Origin: Bacteroidales bacterium
Lineage (GTDB): Bacteria; Bacteroidota; Bacteroidia; Bacteroidales; JAADJA01
DNA length: 23,652 bases
Direction of reading: 5' to 3'
NCBI GenBank assembly: GCA_021107975.1
Contig: JAIORT010000944.1
Span: 1-23,652, forward strand
In this document: one piece after another, positions 22,117 to 23,652 of the stretch
Numbering within the stretch: the first letter of the stretch is position 1
Layout of the letters: every line of letters starts with the position of its first letter
Program-made: the position numbers and the translations under genes
The notes under the pieces: model-generated
The model's database searches: none
The model's input: only the letters and a program-made list of their open reading frames with translations
Told to the model about the DNA's origin: nothing

Positions 22117-23580
22117 ATGAAAAAAACAGCATTTATTTTAGCAATTACCATCCTGGCGGCTTACACAGTAAACGCACAGGTTGCGATTAATACTGACGGC
22201 AGTTTAGCAAATTCTTCAGCTATACTTGACATCAAGTCAGATCAAAGAGGATTGCTGATGCCACGCATGTCAACTTCACAAAAAACAACTTTCCAGAGCA
22301 CTCTTAGTGCGGCGGAAAATGGTATGATAATATTTGATACTGATGAAAAAAGATTTTATTTATGGGATGGTTCGTCCTTTGAAAAAATCAGAGCAGGTGT
22401 TATAAAGTGCCTGGAGGATACTGACATTGATACAAAGATACATGTAGAAAAGAATGAGGATGAAGACATAATACGTTTTGAAACAGAAGGCAAGGAATAC
22501 TTTAATATGAACCACGGTCGCCTGCAGGTATTAAATACAGGTTATTCAGTTTTTATTGGCGAAGGAGCCGGTATTAGTGACGATTTGTTTTATCACCGCA
22601 ATGTTTTTATTGGTTATAAAGCAGGTAATTCAAATACAGCCGGACATTTCAACACAGCAATCGGTTTTCAGGCATTTTGTTTGAATACTACCGGATATTA
22701 TAACACGGCAATCGGTTCCGAGGCGCTTTATCATAATATAACCGGAATTAAAAATACGGCAAACGGTTACCATGCGCTATATTCCAATACAACAGGTGAG
22801 AGTAACACAGCAAACGGTTTTCATGCACTTTATTTTAATACAATAGGACATCACAATACCGCAAACGGTCGCCATTCGCTTTGTGCAAATGATACAGGAA
22901 GTTACAATACAGCAAGCGGTTACTATTCACTTCGTCGTACCTTGGGAGATGACAACACAGGATATGGTTATCAATCACTTGAATTTAACGAGACCGGAAA
23001 TTACAACACTGCTGTTGGAAGCAATGCCGGCCCGTTAAGCGGTTGTGCAAATTTGAGTAATACCGGAGCATTTGGTTATCAGGCAGCGCCCACAGCAAGC
23101 AATACAATACATATAGGAAATACTTCAATCAACTGGATAGGCGGGCAGGTAAACTGGAGTACATATTCTGATGAACGCTTTAAAAAGAATATTGAAGAAA
23201 ATGTTGCAGGTCTGGATTTTATTATGAAATTGCGTCCTGTTACTTATAAATGGGATATTAAAAAGTTAGATAACTATATCGGTACTCCCGAAGAGATATA
23301 TGAAAGCGATGAAATGAAATCTGCAAGGGCTGCACAGGAGTCTGAAATTTATACCGGATTCCTTGCACAGGAAGTAGAACAGGCAGCCCTGGAAACCGGA
23401 TATGATTTTAGTGGCGTTCAGTCTCCTGCCAATGAACAGACACCATACAGTATTCGATATGCCGAGTTTGTTGTGCCTCTGGTAAAAGCCATACAGGAAC
23501 AACAGGCTATGATTGATGAATTAAAGGTTATGAATGAAAGTCTGCAGAAACAAATTGACGAATTTAAAAATAATCGTTGA
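22117..23580 (+). CDS. Tail-fibre-like surface protein with S74 chaperone domain
   Basis: 487 residues. The signal peptide (about 1-20, cut before QVAIN) is followed by a head (about 21-95) of the type SSAILDIKSDQRGLLMPRMS, then LWDGSSFEKI. Residues 173-305 are eight 17-residue repeats with the core N-T-T-G-x-x-N-T-A-x-G. The C-terminal peptidase S74 / endosialidase-chaperone domain starts near 348 (YSDERFKKNI, candidate catalytic Ser351, with Lys residues close by) and contains RPVTYKWD and GFLAQEVEQ. The protein ends in a coiled coil. In phage fibres this domain drives trimer folding and cuts itself off. Here a signal peptide and a T9SS partner point to a cell-surface fibre, not a prophage; no other phage gene is present. 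Confidence 0.88.
   Translation: MKKTAFILAITILAAYTVNAQVAINTDGSLANSSAILDIKSDQRGLLMPRMSTSQKTTFQSTLSAAENGMIIFDTDEKRFYLWDGSSFEKIRAGVIKCLEDTDIDTKIHVEKNEDEDIIRFETEGKEYFNMNHGRLQVLNTGYSVFIGEGAGISDDLFYHRNVFIGYKAGNSNTAGHFNTAIGFQAFCLNTTGYYNTAIGSEALYHNITGIKNTANGYHALYSNTTGESNTANGFHALYFNTIGHHNTANGRHSLCANDTGSYNTASGYYSLRRTLGDDNTGYGYQSLEFNETGNYNTAVGSNAGPLSGCANLSNTGAFGYQAAPTASNTIHIGNTSINWIGGQVNWSTYSDERFKKNIEENVAGLDFIMKLRPVTYKWDIKKLDNYIGTPEEIYESDEMKSARAAQESEIYTGFLAQEVEQAALETGYDFSGVQSPANEQTPYSIRYAEFVVPLVKAIQEQQAMIDELKVMNESLQKQIDEFKNNR
22633..23031 (+). repeat. Eight 51-base in-frame repeats (17 residues each)
   Basis: The repeats encode the N-T-T-G-x-x-N-T-A-x-G-x-x-A/S-L-x-x motif. The seventh is one residue shorter (TLGDDNTGYGYQSLEF). 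Copies differ in sequence at DNA level, so the array is old rather than a fresh slippage product. The regular period suggests a trimeric or beta-helical shaft. Confidence 0.85.
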
Positions 23581-23632
23581 TATGGGTATAGGGGTATTTA
23601 AGATGGGTTTTTTATTTATCGGATGATTTTCT

Positions 23633-23640
23633 TATTTTTG
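23633..23640 (+). promoter_or_regulatory. -7 box near the window end
   Basis: TATTTTTG, a full TAnnTTTG match, 53 bases past the last stop codon. It would drive a gene outside the window; the final 72 bases hold no gene. Confidence 0.35.
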
Positions 23641-23652
23641 CTGTATTATTTT

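Noticed and set aside
22117..23580. S74 protein considered as a prophage tail fibre.
   Set aside because: It has a signal peptide, a T9SS-sorted neighbour, and no other phage gene is present.

Overview
The window looks like a chromosomal segment of an anaerobic or facultative member of the Bacteroidota (Bacteroidales / Marinilabiliales-like). The reasons are an AT-rich background, promoter boxes of the TAnnTTTG type, start codons without clear Shine-Dalgarno sequences, a type IX secretion (T9SS) sorting tail, AAA/DUF4143 ATPases, and an nrfHA operon followed by split ccsB/ccsA genes. No rRNA, tRNA, CRISPR array, integrase or transposase was seen.

Layout. (1) 1-1453, minus: 5'-complete but window-truncated TPR/transmembrane regulator. 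(2) 1565-5828, minus: the nitrite-to-ammonia operon nrfH-nrfA-ccsB-ccsA, that is the membrane quinol dehydrogenase, the pentahaem nitrite reductase and a dedicated haem-attachment machine. (3) 5945-7794, minus: a small membrane protein and AAA/DUF4143 ATPase copy 1, which has 32-33-bp repeats upstream. (4) 8085-10733, minus: a two-cluster ferredoxin-like protein and hybrid cluster protein (hcp). (5) 10866-12921, plus, divergent: methyltransferase, 10-TM heavy-metal-exporter-like permease and VOC protein, ended by a strong hairpin. (6) 13014-15122, minus: a [4Fe-4S] ferredoxin and an unusual cytosolic DUF1858-DUF2249-DUF2249-substrate-binding-protein fusion, separated by about 210 bases of short tandem repeats. 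(7) 15481-17540, plus: AAA/DUF4143 ATPase copy 2, preceded by an array of 33-bp repeats, then a Crp/Fnr-family regulator. (8) 17626-20149, plus: a chagasin-like protease inhibitor and a histidine kinase / LuxR-type response regulator pair. (9) 20613-23580, plus: a T9SS-sorted surface protein and a tail-fibre-like protein with 17-residue repeats and an S74 chaperone domain. This last pair is visibly richer in G+C than the rest.

How it may work together. Regions 2, 4, 6 and 7 form a nitrogen-oxide respiration and nitrosative-stress neighbourhood. The strongest non-gene signal is a pair of inverted repeats, TGTAAC-N4-GTTACA. One lies before the ferredoxin-like/hcp operon and one before the ferredoxin/fusion-protein operon. 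Each is centred exactly 36.5 bp from the downstream end of a perfect TAnnTTTG box. That is the spacing of a class II Crp/Fnr activator site, and the Crp/Fnr protein in the window (HcpR-like in size and context) is the obvious candidate to bind both. Each operator also faces a divergent unit: the methyltransferase/permease/VOC operon at one site, and the AAA ATPase/regulator unit at the other. This predicts a compact regulon containing genes not normally linked to Hcp. Functions are inferred from motifs read by eye; no database search was run.
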